Source: Polaromonas sp.
GTDB lineage: Bacteria > Pseudomonadota > Gammaproteobacteria > Burkholderiales > Burkholderiaceae_C
NCBI RefSeq assembly: GCF_029945685.1
Contig: NZ_JAQSDA010000008.1
Location: 54,991-118,990 of the forward strand
DNA length: 64,000 nt
Direction of reading: 5' to 3'
Part shown: piece by piece, positions 1 to 9,461 of the stretch
Numbering within the stretch: the stretch's first letter is position 1
Layout: every line of letters begins with the position of its first letter
Made by a program: the position numbers and the translations under genes
The notes under the pieces: generated by a model
The model's input: only the letters and a program-made list of their open reading frames with translations
Database searches by the model: none
Told to the model about the DNA's origin: nothing

Positions 1-1
1 C

Positions 2-148
2 ATGCAGCATTTGCAAGGCCGCATGACTGGCTCGGGAAGTGCTGTGTTTGCGCATATGCCGCACGAGATGGAACTGGCGGTCGCCCCGGGCGACTGGCAG
101 GTCCGCAAATGCAGCAACCTGGAGGCACATCCTCTGGCCGGTTGGTAA
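2..148 (+). CDS. ispE: 4-diphosphocytidyl-2-C-methyl-D-erythritol kinase, C-terminal end (partial)
   Basis: Only the last 48 codons are present; the gene begins before the window. The visible GRMTGSGSAVFA matches the glycine-rich third motif of GHMP kinases, and in beta-proteobacteria ispE usually precedes tRNA-Gln and prs, as here. IspE phosphorylates CDP-methylerythritol in the non-mevalonate isoprenoid pathway, in the cytoplasm. The short C-terminal tail after the motif is normal for IspE. The name rests on one motif plus gene order, because the rest of the protein is outside the window. Confidence 0.82.
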   Translation: MQHLQGRMTGSGSAVFAHMPHEMELAVAPGDWQVRKCSNLEAHPLAGW

Positions 149-254
149 GATCAAGGCCACGGAATGTGTTTTCAGAAACAACGATTAAAGGGTTGGTTGC
201 CGGTCGCCTGACAGCTGTCTTTGACAGTTTTCAGGTCCGACAATCTACCTGTGT

Positions 255-331
255 AGGGGTGTCGCCAAGTTGGTTAAGGCACCGGATTTTGATTCCGGCA
301 TTCGCAGGTTCGAATCCTTCCACCCCTGCCA
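255..331 (+). tRNA. tRNA-Gln (anticodon TTG)
   Basis: Cloverleaf with a 7-bp acceptor stem (AGGGGTG with CACCCCT), the anticodon stem CCGGA/TCCGG with loop TTTTGAT giving anticodon TTG, a GGTTCGAATCC T-arm, and an encoded CCA end. It sits between ispE and prs, the usual beta-proteobacterial position. Confidence 0.96.
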
Positions 332-338
332 AAATTTT

Positions 339-365
339 CGGGTCCCATGTGGGGCCCGTGTTTTT
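339..365 (+). terminator. probable terminator after tRNA-Gln
   Basis: A hairpin of CGGGTCCCA with TGGGGCCCG (one G-T pair, very small loop) is followed closely by five T residues, directly after the tRNA. It probably ends the tRNA transcript or attenuates read-through into prs. Confidence 0.55.
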
Positions 366-577
366 AGGCCACCCGAATAACGGGGGCCGTGCTCGCTGAC
401 TGTTGAGTGTCTCCGGTGAAGGCCCTGCCTGCGCAATTCAGACCCTGAATTGGCCGGCAGTCAACGGCCAGAAGCCGCATTGGCATGGAACGGACACAGG
501 GCGTCCGTGTTTTCAGTGCGCTTATTGCTTTTATCCATTCAGCAACGTTTTCTTCCTGGACACCCGCTGGGCCACAC

Positions 578-1552
578 ATGCAACCGCACCACTCCGACTT
601 CATGCTTTTCACCGGCAATGCCAATCCGGGCATGGCATCCGAGATCGCCCAGCACCTGGGCATTTCGCTGGGAGCCGCGCACGTGGGACGTTTTTCCGAC
701 GGCGAAGTGACGGTCGAGATCCAGCAGAACGTGCGGGCGCGCGACGTCTTTGTGGTGCAGTCCACCTGCGCGCCCACCAATGAAAACCTGATGGAATTGC
801 TGATCATGGTCGACGCGCTCAAGCGTGCCTCGGCCGAGCGCATTTCCGCCGTGATCCCCTACTTCGGTTACGCCCGGCAAGACCGGCGTCCGCGTTCGGC
901 ACGCGTGCCCATCAGCGCCAAGGTGGTGGCCAACATGCTGCAGGCCGTCGGCGTCTCGCGCGTGTTGACCATGGACCTGCATGCCGACCAGATCCAGGGC
1001 TTCTTCGACATCCCGGTCGACAACATCTACGCCTCGCCCGTGCTGCTCGGCGATTTGCGCCAGAAGAACTACAACGACCTGATGGTGGTGTCGCCCGACG
1101 TCGGCGGCGTGGTGCGTGCCCGCGCCCTGGCCAAACAGCTGGGCTGCGACATGGCCATCATCGACAAGCGCCGGCCCAAGGCCAATGTGTCGGAAGTGAT
1201 GCATGTGATCGGCGACATCGACGGGCGCAACTGCGTGATCATGGACGACATGATCGACACCGCCGGCACGCTGGTCAAGGCCGCCGAGGTGCTCAAGGAG
1301 CGCGGCGCCAAGAAGGTTTACGCGTACTGCACACACCCGATTTTTTCGGGCCCCGCGATTGAACGCATTGCGCAGGGCGAGGCCCTCGACGAAGTGGTGA
1401 TCACCAACACCATTCCCCTGAGCCAGGCCGCCCAGGACTGCAAGAAAATTCGCCAGCTTTCCGTGGCGCCGCTGATTGCCGAAACCATCCAGCGCATCGC
1501 CAACGGGGAGTCGGTCATGAGTTTGTTCTCGGACCAGGACAACCTGTTCTGA
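578..1552 (+). CDS. prs: Ribose-phosphate pyrophosphokinase
   Basis: Makes PRPP from ribose 5-phosphate and ATP, the precursor for purine, pyrimidine, histidine and NAD synthesis; cytoplasmic. The 324-residue product is close to the usual ~315-320. It shows the Arg-rich flexible loop ([13 protein letters not shown], about residues 90-102), the cation-binding [17 protein letters not shown] segment and the PRPP loop [10 protein letters not shown] at about 221-230. I chose the ATG that gives [14 protein letters not shown] because this matches the family N-terminus; the frame stays open 31 codons further upstream. It is followed by rplY and pth in the conserved order. Confidence 0.96.
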   Translation: MQPHHSDFMLFTGNANPGMASEIAQHLGISLGAAHVGRFSDGEVTVEIQQNVRARDVFVVQSTCAPTNENLMELLIMVDALKRASAERISAVIPYFGYARQDRRPRSARVPISAKVVANMLQAVGVSRVLTMDLHADQIQGFFDIPVDNIYASPVLLGDLRQKNYNDLMVVSPDVGGVVRARALAKQLGCDMAIIDKRRPKANVSEVMHVIGDIDGRNCVIMDDMIDTAGTLVKAAEVLKERGAKKVYAYCTHPIFSGPAIERIAQGEALDEVVITNTIPLSQAAQDCKKIRQLSVAPLIAETIQRIANGESVMSLFSDQDNLF

Positions 1553-1614
1553 TCCGAGGCGAAAGGTGGCTGCCGCGGCACAACGCCGCTGCAGCTTTTT
1601 CAGGAAAGTTTCAG

Positions 1615-1742
1615 AAAGTCCGTTATTGGGATGCAGGGCAAGGCGCCCGGAGCGCAGGACACCGGAATGCACTTCAGTGCATGAGGATTCCGAGCACCGC
1701 GCAACGCCGCCATGCGCCCAAAGACGGGATTTATGGGACTTT
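1615..1742. repeat. imperfect palindromic intergenic element
   Basis: The prs-rplY spacer is almost filled by a ~128-bp imperfect palindrome. Its ends read AAAGTCC and GGACTTT and its centre is the perfect hairpin ATGCACT-TC-AGTGCAT, flanked by GGAAT and ATTCC. The shape resembles dispersed palindromic elements of proteobacteria, but only one copy is visible here. It could also act as a leader structure for rplY. Confidence 0.45.
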
Positions 1743-1789
1743 CCATGTCGGGGTGAGCTGGTCGCGGCTTACCTCTTTTGGAGAAAATT

Positions 1790-2488
1790 ATGAAATTCGT
1801 CGCTTTTGAGCGCGCCAAGCAGGGTACGGGTGCGAGCCGCCGTCTCCGCATCACCGGTCGCACGCCCGGTATCGTTTACGGTGGCACCGGTGAACCGTCG
1901 CTGATCGAACTCGATCACAACGCACTGTGGCACGCCATCAAGAAAGAAGCATTCCACGCTTCCGTCCTCGAGATGGAACTGGGCGGCAAGACACAAAAGG
2001 TCTTGCTGCGTGATCTGCAGATGCACCCGTTCAAGCAACTGGTCCTGCACATCGACTTCCAGCGCGTCGACGCGAAGACCCGCCTGACCATGAAAGTGCC
2101 ATTGCACTACAGCGGCCAGGAAGAGTCCCCCGCGGTCAAGGCCGAGAACTGCCTGGTCAACCACGTGCTGACCGAACTGAGCATTTCCTGCCTGCCCAAA
2201 GACCTGCCTGAATTCATCGCCGTCGATCTGAGCGGCCTGAAAAAAGGCACTTCGTTGCACGTCAAGGACATCACGCTGCCCAAAGGCGTGAAGTTTGTCG
2301 CCAAGGGCGGCCAGGACAACCCGGTGCTGGTGTCGGTCTCTGCCGTCTCGGAAGAAGCCGAAGCCGATGCTGCTGCCGCTGCAGCCGCCGCCGTGCCTGT
2401 GGATCCCAAGGCTGCCAAGGCCGCCGCCGCCAAGGAAGCCAAAGCCGGCGCCAAGGCTGACGCTGCCAAGCCTGCTGCCAAGAAGTAA
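1790..2488 (+). CDS. rplY: 50S ribosomal protein L25/general stress protein Ctc
   Basis: Binds 5S rRNA in the large ribosomal subunit. The 232-residue product is the long Ctc form: an N-terminal L25 domain (about 1-95, starting [20 protein letters not shown]), a C-terminal TL5-like beta domain (about 100-190), and a low-complexity Ala/Lys tail (about 190-232). The start has GGAGA at good spacing; a TTG four codons upstream is less likely. It sits between prs and pth as in most beta-proteobacteria. Confidence 0.95.
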   Translation: MKFVAFERAKQGTGASRRLRITGRTPGIVYGGTGEPSLIELDHNALWHAIKKEAFHASVLEMELGGKTQKVLLRDLQMHPFKQLVLHIDFQRVDAKTRLTMKVPLHYSGQEESPAVKAENCLVNHVLTELSISCLPKDLPEFIAVDLSGLKKGTSLHVKDITLPKGVKFVAKGGQDNPVLVSVSAVSEEAEADAAAAAAAAVPVDPKAAKAAAAKEAKAGAKADAAKPAAKK

Positions 2489-2518
2489 TTCATGACGGCA
2501 CCGGCCTGAAAAGGCCCG

Positions 2519-2555
2519 CGGCCCTTGTCCTCCCCGGAGGTCAAGGGCCGTTTTT
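2519..2555 (+). terminator. Rho-independent terminator after rplY
   Basis: A perfect 9-bp stem CGGCCCTTG/CAAGGGCCG with a 14-nt loop is followed by TTTTT. It lies between rplY and pth, so pth probably has its own promoter or depends on read-through. Confidence 0.85.
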
Positions 2556-2634
2556 CTTGGGGCCAGGTCTGGCTGCACCCATAATCCGGTGGCGGGCCCA
2601 CCTGCAGACCGTTTTTCCCCTCTCATCACACAGC

Positions 2635-3261
2635 ATGATCAAACTTTTTGTAGGCTTGGGAAACCCAGGCCCCGAATACGAGGCGACCCGCCACAACGCC
2701 GGTTTCTGGTGGACCGAGGCGCTGGCGCGCGAACTCAAGCTGAACCTGGCACTCGACAAGAACTACCACGGCCGCGTCGCCCGCACCACGGTCAAGGGCC
2801 AGACTGTCTGGCTGCTCGAGCCGCTGACCTTCATGAACCTGTCGGGCAAATCGGTGGCGGCGCTGGCGCGTTTTTTCAAGATCGCCCCCGAAGAGATCCT
2901 GGTGGCCCACGACGAGCTCGACATCGTGCCGGGCCAGGCCAAACTCAAGTTCGGCGGCAGCCACGCCGGGCACAACGGACTGCGCGACATCCATGCCCAG
3001 CTCGGCACCGGCGACTACTGGCGCCTGCGCATCGGCGTCGGCCATCCGGGCGTGAAGTCGGAAGTCATCAACTGGGTGCTGAAAAAGCCGTCCCAGGAAC
3101 ACCGCCAGGCGATCGAGGACAGCATCGCACGCGCGCTCAGGGCCGTGCCCGACCTGCTGGCCGGCGAGATGGAAAAGGCCACCATGCTGATCCACACCAG
3201 CGCGCCGCAGCGGCCCAAGCCGCCGCGCAAGGTCGAAGCGGAAGACTCCGAAAACGATTAG
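2635..3261 (+). CDS. pth: Peptidyl-tRNA hydrolase
   Basis: Cleaves the ester of peptidyl-tRNAs that drop off ribosomes, recycling tRNA; cytoplasmic and essential in most bacteria. The family signature is clear: [24 protein letters not shown] with the catalytic His in RHN, the FMNLSG Asn, HDELD, and [13 protein letters not shown]. The product has 208 residues; the extra length over the usual ~195 is a basic, Pro-rich C-terminal tail. The start is the ATG beginning MIKLFVG; the frame is open upstream, but that part overlaps the terminator. Confidence 0.96.
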   Translation: MIKLFVGLGNPGPEYEATRHNAGFWWTEALARELKLNLALDKNYHGRVARTTVKGQTVWLLEPLTFMNLSGKSVAALARFFKIAPEEILVAHDELDIVPGQAKLKFGGSHAGHNGLRDIHAQLGTGDYWRLRIGVGHPGVKSEVINWVLKKPSQEHRQAIEDSIARALRAVPDLLAGEMEKATMLIHTSAPQRPKPPRKVEAEDSEND

Positions 3262-3445
3262 TGGCGTCACGCTGCGCCTGCGGTCTGCTCTGGACAGTAG
3301 GACAGACTCCCCACTCCCATCCCTAACCCCTGCCCTCCCCCCGCTGGGCGATGGAGGGGGACTTCATTTGGCCGCGTGTGCTGCGCCCACGTGCAAACAT
3401 GACGGCCGCGTGGCCCGACCTGACGCGCTTTGCGCGTCAGGTCTC

Positions 3446-3479
3446 CCCGATCCCGATCCCGAACCCGAACCCGAACCCG
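3446..3479 (+). repeat. hexanucleotide tandem repeat (CCCGAW)n
   Basis: Two CCCGAT units are followed by three CCCGAA units and a partial sixth. It lies in noncoding DNA and may vary in length between strains. Confidence 0.85.
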
Positions 3480-3649
3480 CATTTTTCCCCCACCCATTGG
3501 GCTGGGCCGAGGAGCGCAGCCGAAAGCGGATCAGGACGAGCGATTGTCTGAGCGAAGCGAGTTCGAGCTCGGCCCCGCTTTCGGCGAGCACCGCAGGTTG
3601 CCCGTAGCGAAGCGGAGGGACCCAGACCATCGGGTCGCCTTTTTCTTTG

Positions 3650-3685
3650 CTTACTTTCTTTTTGGCGACGCAAAAAGAAAGTAAG
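3650..3685. repeat. 15-bp perfect inverted repeat, Comamonadaceae-type intergenic element
   Basis: CTTACTTTCTTTTTG and CAAAAAGAAAGTAAG flank a 6-bp loop (GCGACG). From memory, very similar hairpins preceded by TCGCCTTTTTCTTTG are common between genes in Comamonadaceae and Xanthomonadaceae; that part is recollection, not computed. A short T tract on either strand could let it act as a bidirectional terminator, here between pth and the converging ferredoxin operon. Confidence 0.65.
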
Positions 3686-3798
3686 TTGCCGCCGGGCAAC
3701 CCCCGGCTTGCGGGCAAGCTACAGCGCTTCAAAGAAAATGGGTAGTGAGCAAACATGGATCCTGGATCAAGTCCGGGATGACAAGCCCAAACACGGAA

Positions 3799-3857
3799 TG
3801 CTATAAATTAGATAGCTGATTGCGCCCGCCAGACAATGGCCGGAGGCCAAAAAGACT
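3799..3857 (+). repeat. dispersed element A, copy 1
   Basis: Reads TGCTATAAATTAGATAGCTG followed by a TGCGC block, AATGGCCGGAGGCC and an A-rich end, matching the element A consensus over its full ~58 bp. It abuts the 3' end of the convergent ferredoxin gene. Confidence 0.75.
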
Positions 3858-4137
3858 ATGAAGAACGCGCTGCCACCGTCGCCGCAGGCTGCTCCGCCTG
3901 CAGCCGCTGGTACTTCTGCCAGAGCGTTTCACGGTCTTCGATGAAAGCCGGGTTGACGGGAATACACGCCACCGGACAGACCTGCACACACTGCGGCTCG
4001 TCGAAATGCCCCACACACTCGGTGCAGCGATTCGGATCGATCTCGTAGATGTCCTTGCCCAGGTAAATCGCCTGGTTCGGGCATTCGGGTTCGCACACAT
4101 CGCAGTTGATGCACTCGTCGGTGATCAGCAAGGCCAT
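3856..4137 (-). CDS. YfhL-type 2[4Fe-4S] ferredoxin
   Basis: Small cytoplasmic electron carrier of 93 residues. The N-terminus carries CINCDVCEPECP and the second cluster CTECVGHFDEPQCVQVCPV, the spacing of the YfhL/Allochromatium-type ferredoxins with an insertion in the second cluster and a C-terminal helix. The start gives MALLITDEC, the family start, two bases after the coaD stop, so the two are probably cotranscribed. The redox partner cannot be told from the sequence. Confidence 0.93.
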   Translation of the reverse strand: MALLITDECINCDVCEPECPNQAIYLGKDIYEIDPNRCTECVGHFDEPQCVQVCPVACIPVNPAFIEDRETLWQKYQRLQAEQPAATVAARSS

Positions 4138-4139
4138 GG

Positions 4140-4643
4140 TCAGCCCTCTTTCTGCGCCTGCTGCAGGGCGATGGCGACGTTGGCGCTGACCATCTGGCCC
4201 ACATCGCCGCCGAGTTTGCTGATCTCGCGCACCAGGGTGCTGCTGATGCATTGCAGCGGCGCGTCGGGCAACAGAAACACGGTTTCCACCTGGGGCCGCA
4301 GCTTGCGGTTCATCGCGGCCATCTGCGCCTCGTAGTCAAAGTCGGTGAGGTTGCGCACGCCGCGCACCACGGCGACGGCCTGCTGGGCGGCGCAGAAATC
4401 CATGATCAGGCCGTCAAAAGGCAGGACGCTGACGTTGGCCATGCCCTGCGTTTCGCCCCGCACCTGCTGCAGGCGCGTGTCCAGGCTGAACAGCGTTTTT
4501 TTGTGGTGCGCCACGGCCACCCCGATGATGAGCCGGTCAAACAGCCCGGCCGCGCGGCGGACGATGTCCTGGTGCCCGAGCGTGAAGGGGTCGAAGGTGC
4601 CGGAATAAACCGCCACACGGGAACTCTGGGTGCTTGTCGCCAT
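4140..4643 (-). CDS. coaD: Pantetheine-phosphate adenylyltransferase
   Basis: Transfers AMP from ATP to 4'-phosphopantetheine, the penultimate step of coenzyme A synthesis; cytoplasmic. The 167-residue product has the nucleotidyltransferase signature SGTFDPFTLGH at residues ~14-24 (T/HxGH motif), the RGVRNLTDFDYE segment, and the ISSTLVRE motif near residue 137. The length is normal. It lies 54 bases after rsmD, a common pairing, and ends two bases before the ferredoxin start. Confidence 0.96.
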   Translation of the reverse strand: MATSTQSSRVAVYSGTFDPFTLGHQDIVRRAAGLFDRLIIGVAVAHHKKTLFSLDTRLQQVRGETQGMANVSVLPFDGLIMDFCAAQQAVAVVRGVRNLTDFDYEAQMAAMNRKLRPQVETVFLLPDAPLQCISSTLVREISKLGGDVGQMVSANVAIALQQAQKEG

Positions 4644-4697
4644 GCGGCAATTATGCCCCCCTGCCCGCGGGGCCGCGTGCCCCTGCCGCTTGCAGGG

Positions 4698-5360
4698 CTA
4701 CGCGCCTTCCAGTGAAACGCCCTTGCGAACCAGCAAGTGAAAGTGCACCGCGCCGGCCCTGCCGCTGCGATGCAGCTGCAGGCCGTAGTCCGCCAGGGCC
4801 TCGTCGGTCCAGGCCTGCGGTGCCTCGAGGTAGACATAACCGGGGTCGGCCACCACCTGCGCCGCTGCCTTGAGTGCGGGCTCGAACAGCGGCGAGTCAA
4901 ACGGCGGGTCCAGCAACACCAGCTGCATGCTGGCGGGTGTTGCCCGCCTCAGCACGGCGACGCCGTCGCCGCGCTCCACCCGCACCATGTCCGCGTGCAG
5001 CCTGGCCTGCAAGGCCTTGAGCTGGTCCACCAGGCCGGCATCCTGCTCGCACAGCAGCACCTCGGCAGCGCCGCGCGAGGCGGCTTCAAAGCCCAGCACG
5101 CCGGTGCCGGCAAACACGTCGATGCAGCGCCAGCCGCTCAGGTCCTGGCCCAGCCAGTTGAACAGGGTCTCACGCACGCGGTCAGGCGTCGGGCGCAGGC
5201 CGGGCTTGTTGGCCACCGGCAGCTTGGTGCGTTTGTACTGCCCGCCGATGATGCGGATCTCGCCCGGCGGCACGGACTTGCGGCCCACCACCTTGCCCGA
5301 CTTCGGGCGTGGCGCAGCGGTTTTGGGAGATTTGTTGTCGGAGGCAGGGGTGTATTTCAT
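4698..5360 (-). CDS. rsmD: 16S rRNA (guanine(966)-N2)-methyltransferase
   Basis: SAM-dependent methylation of G966 of 16S rRNA. The 220-residue product has motif I DVFAGTGVLGFEAASRGA and the catalytic LLDPPFD motif. A basic N-terminal tail (about 1-35) precedes the conserved IRIIGGQYKRTKLPV segment. Its ATG overlaps the M16 stop as ATGA, which suggests translational coupling. Confidence 0.94.
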   Translation of the reverse strand: MKYTPASDNKSPKTAAPRPKSGKVVGRKSVPPGEIRIIGGQYKRTKLPVANKPGLRPTPDRVRETLFNWLGQDLSGWRCIDVFAGTGVLGFEAASRGAAEVLLCEQDAGLVDQLKALQARLHADMVRVERGDGVAVLRRATPASMQLVLLDPPFDSPLFEPALKAAAQVVADPGYVYLEAPQAWTDEALADYGLQLHRSGRAGAVHFHLLVRKGVSLEGA

Positions 5361-6769
5361 GGCGCGCCAAGGATAACAGTCACCATCTTTTCAGGCTGCA
5401 GCTTGCGCCCAAACGCGGCCTTGACATCCGCCGCGCTGACTTTGGCAATCCGGTCGGTCCAGGTGTCCAGGTAGTCAAGCGGCAAATCGTTCCAGGCGAT
5501 GTTGGCGAGGTTGCCGAGCAGCTTGCGGTTGCTGTCAATCAGCAGCGGGAAGCCACCGATGAGGTTGTCCCTGGCGGCCTGCAGTTCGGCCTGCGTCGGG
5601 CCCTGGGCGACGAACTTTGCAATCACCTCACGGGCGACCGCCGTGGCCTGCGTGGCCTGGTCCGGCCGGGTCTGAAGGCCCACCGTGAACGCGCCGGCAT
5701 GGCGGCCTGGCGAAAAATAACTGGAGACGCTGTAGCTGAGCCCGCGTTTTTCGCGCACCTCTTCGGTCAGGCGCGAGACAAAACCGCCGCCACCCAGCAC
5801 ATAGTTGCCCACGGTGAGGGCATAAAAATCGGGGTCGTTGCGCTTGTAGCCGGGCTGGCCCATCAGCACATGCGCCTGCGCCGAGTCAAACGGGATGGCG
5901 AGCACCTGCGCACGCTCCAGCGGCGCCACCTCGGCCACCGCCGGCAGCGGCGGCGCCGCCGCACAGTCGGCTTGGGGCAGGCGCGCGAGCAACCCCGTCA
6001 CCAGCGTGTCGGCCTGCGCGCGCGTCAACGCCCCCACAATGCTGACCCGGGCCTGGCAAGGCGTGAAGTAGCGCGCATGAAAGGCCTGCATGTCGGCAAC
6101 GCTGATGCGTCCCAGGCTGGCTTCGCTGGTTTCATGGCCGTAGGGATGGCTGCCGTACACCGCTTCGGAGAAAGCGCGGGCCACGCGGTAGGCGGGCCGG
6201 GTGTAGGCCTCCTTGAGCTGGGCCAGCATGCGCTGGCGGTCGCGCTGCCACACCGGGTCCGGAAAGGAGGGTTCGGCCATCTGGCGCGCCGCCAGCCGCA
6301 CGGCACGGCTCAGCAGGTCCGGCTCGGTCAGGCTGCGCAGTGAAAAGCTGAAACGGTCAGCGCCTGCCGATGCGCCGAACTGCGCCCCGAGATCGGCCCA
6401 GGCTTCGCCCAGCGCATTTTCATCAAGCGCAGGCTCGCCGCCGCGTGCAGCCACACCCTTGGAAAGCAGCGAGGCGGTGATCCCGGCCAAACCGGCCTGG
6501 TCGGCCGCGACGCGCCGGCTGCCGGCATCGAAGTCCAGCTGCACATCGACCATGGCGATGGCCGGGCTTTCGACCAGGTAGACCCGGGCGCCGCCGGGCT
6601 GCGTCCACTGCTGCACGGGAATCGCGGCCCATGAAAACATGGGATAAAAAATGGCTGTAGCCCCCACCAGCAGGGCGCCAACAGCTCTTTTTTTAATAGC
6701 ACTTGTCACAGAAATTCCTGGAGAAAACAGGGTGGAAGAAAGGGCCAGTCGCGGACGGACCGCGCTCAA
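5357..6769 (-). CDS. M16 family zinc peptidase homologue, probably non-catalytic partner
   Basis: A periplasmic or membrane-anchored insulinase-fold protein of about 450-470 residues. It lacks the HxxEH zinc motif: the corresponding place reads FDAGSRRVAADQAGLA. The C-terminal half has the LTEEVREKRGLSYSVSSYFSP stretch typical of M16 C domains. It follows directly a second M16 gene that has HxxEH, the usual arrangement of a catalytic and a non-catalytic subunit. An ATG overlaps the upstream stop (ATGA), but a GTG 20 codons inside has a better ribosome site (AGGA, 6-nt spacing) and starts a compact signal peptide. That signal region contains element A. Confidence 0.88.
   Translation of the reverse strand: MSAVRPRLALSSTLFSPGISVTSAIKKRAVGALLVGATAIFYPMFSWAAIPVQQWTQPGGARVYLVESPAIAMVDVQLDFDAGSRRVAADQAGLAGITASLLSKGVAARGGEPALDENALGEAWADLGAQFGASAGADRFSFSLRSLTEPDLLSRAVRLAARQMAEPSFPDPVWQRDRQRMLAQLKEAYTRPAYRVARAFSEAVYGSHPYGHETSEASLGRISVADMQAFHARYFTPCQARVSIVGALTRAQADTLVTGLLARLPQADCAAAPPLPAVAEVAPLERAQVLAIPFDSAQAHVLMGQPGYKRNDPDFYALTVGNYVLGGGGFVSRLTEEVREKRGLSYSVSSYFSPGRHAGAFTVGLQTRPDQATQATAVAREVIAKFVAQGPTQAELQAARDNLIGGFPLLIDSNRKLLGNLANIAWNDLPLDYLDTWTDRIAKVSAADVKAAFGRKLQPEKMVTVILGAP
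6644..6701 (-). repeat. dispersed element A, copy 2 (inside the M16 signal region)
   Basis: On the minus strand it reads TGCTATTAAAAAAAGAGCTG, then TTGGCGCC, GGGGGCTACAGCC and ATTTTTTAT, matching the consensus. It is translated as AIKKRAVGALLVGATAIFY, the start of the signal peptide of the downstream M16 gene. Confidence 0.75.
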
Positions 6770-8232
6770 TGCCGCAGTCCCGCAGCAGGCACACGTTTGG
6801 CGCGGGACGGATCGGGCGGCTGCGGCAGCAAGTTGGCGAGGGTCAGCTGGTCGTCACTGAAATAACGCGCCGCGACCGCCTGCACTTCGGCGCTGCTGAT
6901 GCTGCGCAACTGGCTGACCAGGCGCTCGTCCGTGTCCAGCGGCAGGCCGTTGACCCAGTAGGTGCCCAGCCCGCGGGCCTGACTGAACAATGCATCAAGT
7001 TTGTAGGTTTCGCTGGCCACCCACTGGGTCTTGACACGTTGGAGTTCGGCCTCGCTGACGCCTTCGCGGGCAATCCGCGCCACCTGCTGACGCAGGGCCT
7101 CGGCCACCTGGTCAGCGGTTTTTCCGGCAGCCGGCACCCCGTCGAGCACAAAGACCTGCGGGCCGCGGCCGAACAGGCCATTGGACGCACCGGCACTGTC
7201 GGCGAGCCGGTTGTCCCCCTGCGCCAGGGCGCGTTCCAGCCGCGCGCCGCTGTAACCGTCAAGGACTGCGGCCAGCACCGTCAGCGCCAGCGCATCGCGG
7301 TTGAAGGCGTCCGCCGTGGCCGGCGCGGCGTTCGCCGGCGACTGCAGGCCCGGCACCTTGTAGGACAGGCTCACATAGGCCTGGCTGGCCGGTGCCTTGA
7401 AGTCCATCCTGCGCAGGCCGGTCTGCACCGGCTCGAGGCGAGGCTTGCGCGGCGGCACCGGACGGGCCACCGCAGCGCCATAGTATTTTTCTGCCAGCCG
7501 CCGCACCTGCGCCACGTCCACATCGCCGGCAATCACCACGGCCGCATTGGCCGGCACATACCAGCGCCGGTAAAACGCGCGAGCATCGTCGGGCGTCATG
7601 GCCTCGAGGTCGCTCATCCAGCCGACCACCGGTCGCCGGTACGGCGAGGCCACAAAGGTCATGGCGTTGACGGCTTCATACATCAGCGCGCGCGGCGAGT
7701 CTTCGGTGCGCAGGCGGCGCTCTTCCTTGACGACCTCGAGTTCTTTTGCGAACTCCTCGTCGGCCCACTGGTTGCGGGCAAACCGGTCGGCCTCCAGGCG
7801 CATCACGTCTTCAAGCTTGCCCGAAGGGATCTGCTGGTAAAAACCGGTGGCGTCGCGCGAAGTGAATGCATTTTCGCGACCGCCGAGCGCGGCGACACGG
7901 CGTGAAAACTCACCCGGCTTCAGGCTGGGCGTGCCCTTGAACATCATGTGTTCCAGCACATGGGCCACGCCGGTGGTGCCGTCGACTTCGTCCATGGAGC
8001 CGACCCGCACCCACAGCATGTGGGCCGCGGTGGGCGCGCGCCGGTCGGTCTTGACGATGACCGTGAGGCCATTGGCCAGCTGGAACTGCGTGACGGGGGT
8101 AGCAGTCTGGGCCACCGCGGGGCTGACCAGAAAGAAGCTGAAGAGCAGGGGAAGAAGGGGAAGAAGCGTGTTGCGCGAGGGTGCCGGAAGCCGGATAAAC
8201 ATGCCCATGAAATCCTGTGTGGTGTGTTTCAT
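6766..8232 (-). CDS. M16 family zinc metallopeptidase (catalytic)
   Basis: Secreted insulinase/pitrilysin-type protease of 488 residues. A signal peptide covers about residues 1-42 (hydrophobic LLPLLPLLFSFFLVSPAVAQ). The zinc motif HVLEH is at 91-95 within GVAHVLEHMMFKGT, and the third ligand is probably the Glu in ELEVVKEERR downstream. The frame is open upstream of the chosen ATG, but that overlaps ftsY on the other strand. Two in-frame ATGs a few codons on are alternatives. It overlaps the second M16 gene by 4 bases and heads a minus-strand operon with rsmD, coaD and the ferredoxin. The substrate is unknown. Confidence 0.92.
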   Translation of the reverse strand: MKHTTQDFMGMFIRLPAPSRNTLLPLLPLLFSFFLVSPAVAQTATPVTQFQLANGLTVIVKTDRRAPTAAHMLWVRVGSMDEVDGTTGVAHVLEHMMFKGTPSLKPGEFSRRVAALGGRENAFTSRDATGFYQQIPSGKLEDVMRLEADRFARNQWADEEFAKELEVVKEERRLRTEDSPRALMYEAVNAMTFVASPYRRPVVGWMSDLEAMTPDDARAFYRRWYVPANAAVVIAGDVDVAQVRRLAEKYYGAAVARPVPPRKPRLEPVQTGLRRMDFKAPASQAYVSLSYKVPGLQSPANAAPATADAFNRDALALTVLAAVLDGYSGARLERALAQGDNRLADSAGASNGLFGRGPQVFVLDGVPAAGKTADQVAEALRQQVARIAREGVSEAELQRVKTQWVASETYKLDALFSQARGLGTYWVNGLPLDTDERLVSQLRSISSAEVQAVAARYFSDDQLTLANLLPQPPDPSRAKRVPAAGLRH

Positions 8233-8260
8233 AGAATAGTGTGACTCCAAAGCACAACCA

Positions 8261-9391
<1,131 letters not shown>

Positions 9392-9461
9392 GAGGCTGAT
9401 CCCGCCTGCGTTGCGCCGCCGGCATTCATCGCTGTCCGTCAGCGGAAAGAACCTGAAAATC

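Larger units (their letters stand above)
3262..3798. other. long intergenic region with repeats, no convincing gene
   Basis: Several short open frames exist here on both strands, but none has a recognisable product or ribosome binding site. The stretch holds a perfect hairpin TGACGCGC-TTT-GCGCGTCA (3421-3439), a run of five to six CCCGAA/CCCGAT hexamers (3446-3479) and a perfect 15-bp inverted repeat (3650-3685). Confidence 0.7.

Noticed and set aside
3351..3756. several 66-130 codon frames in the pth-ferredoxin spacer
   Set aside because: They overlap each other on both strands, contain the hexamer repeat as PNPNPN or DPDPEPEP peptides, and have no ribosome site.
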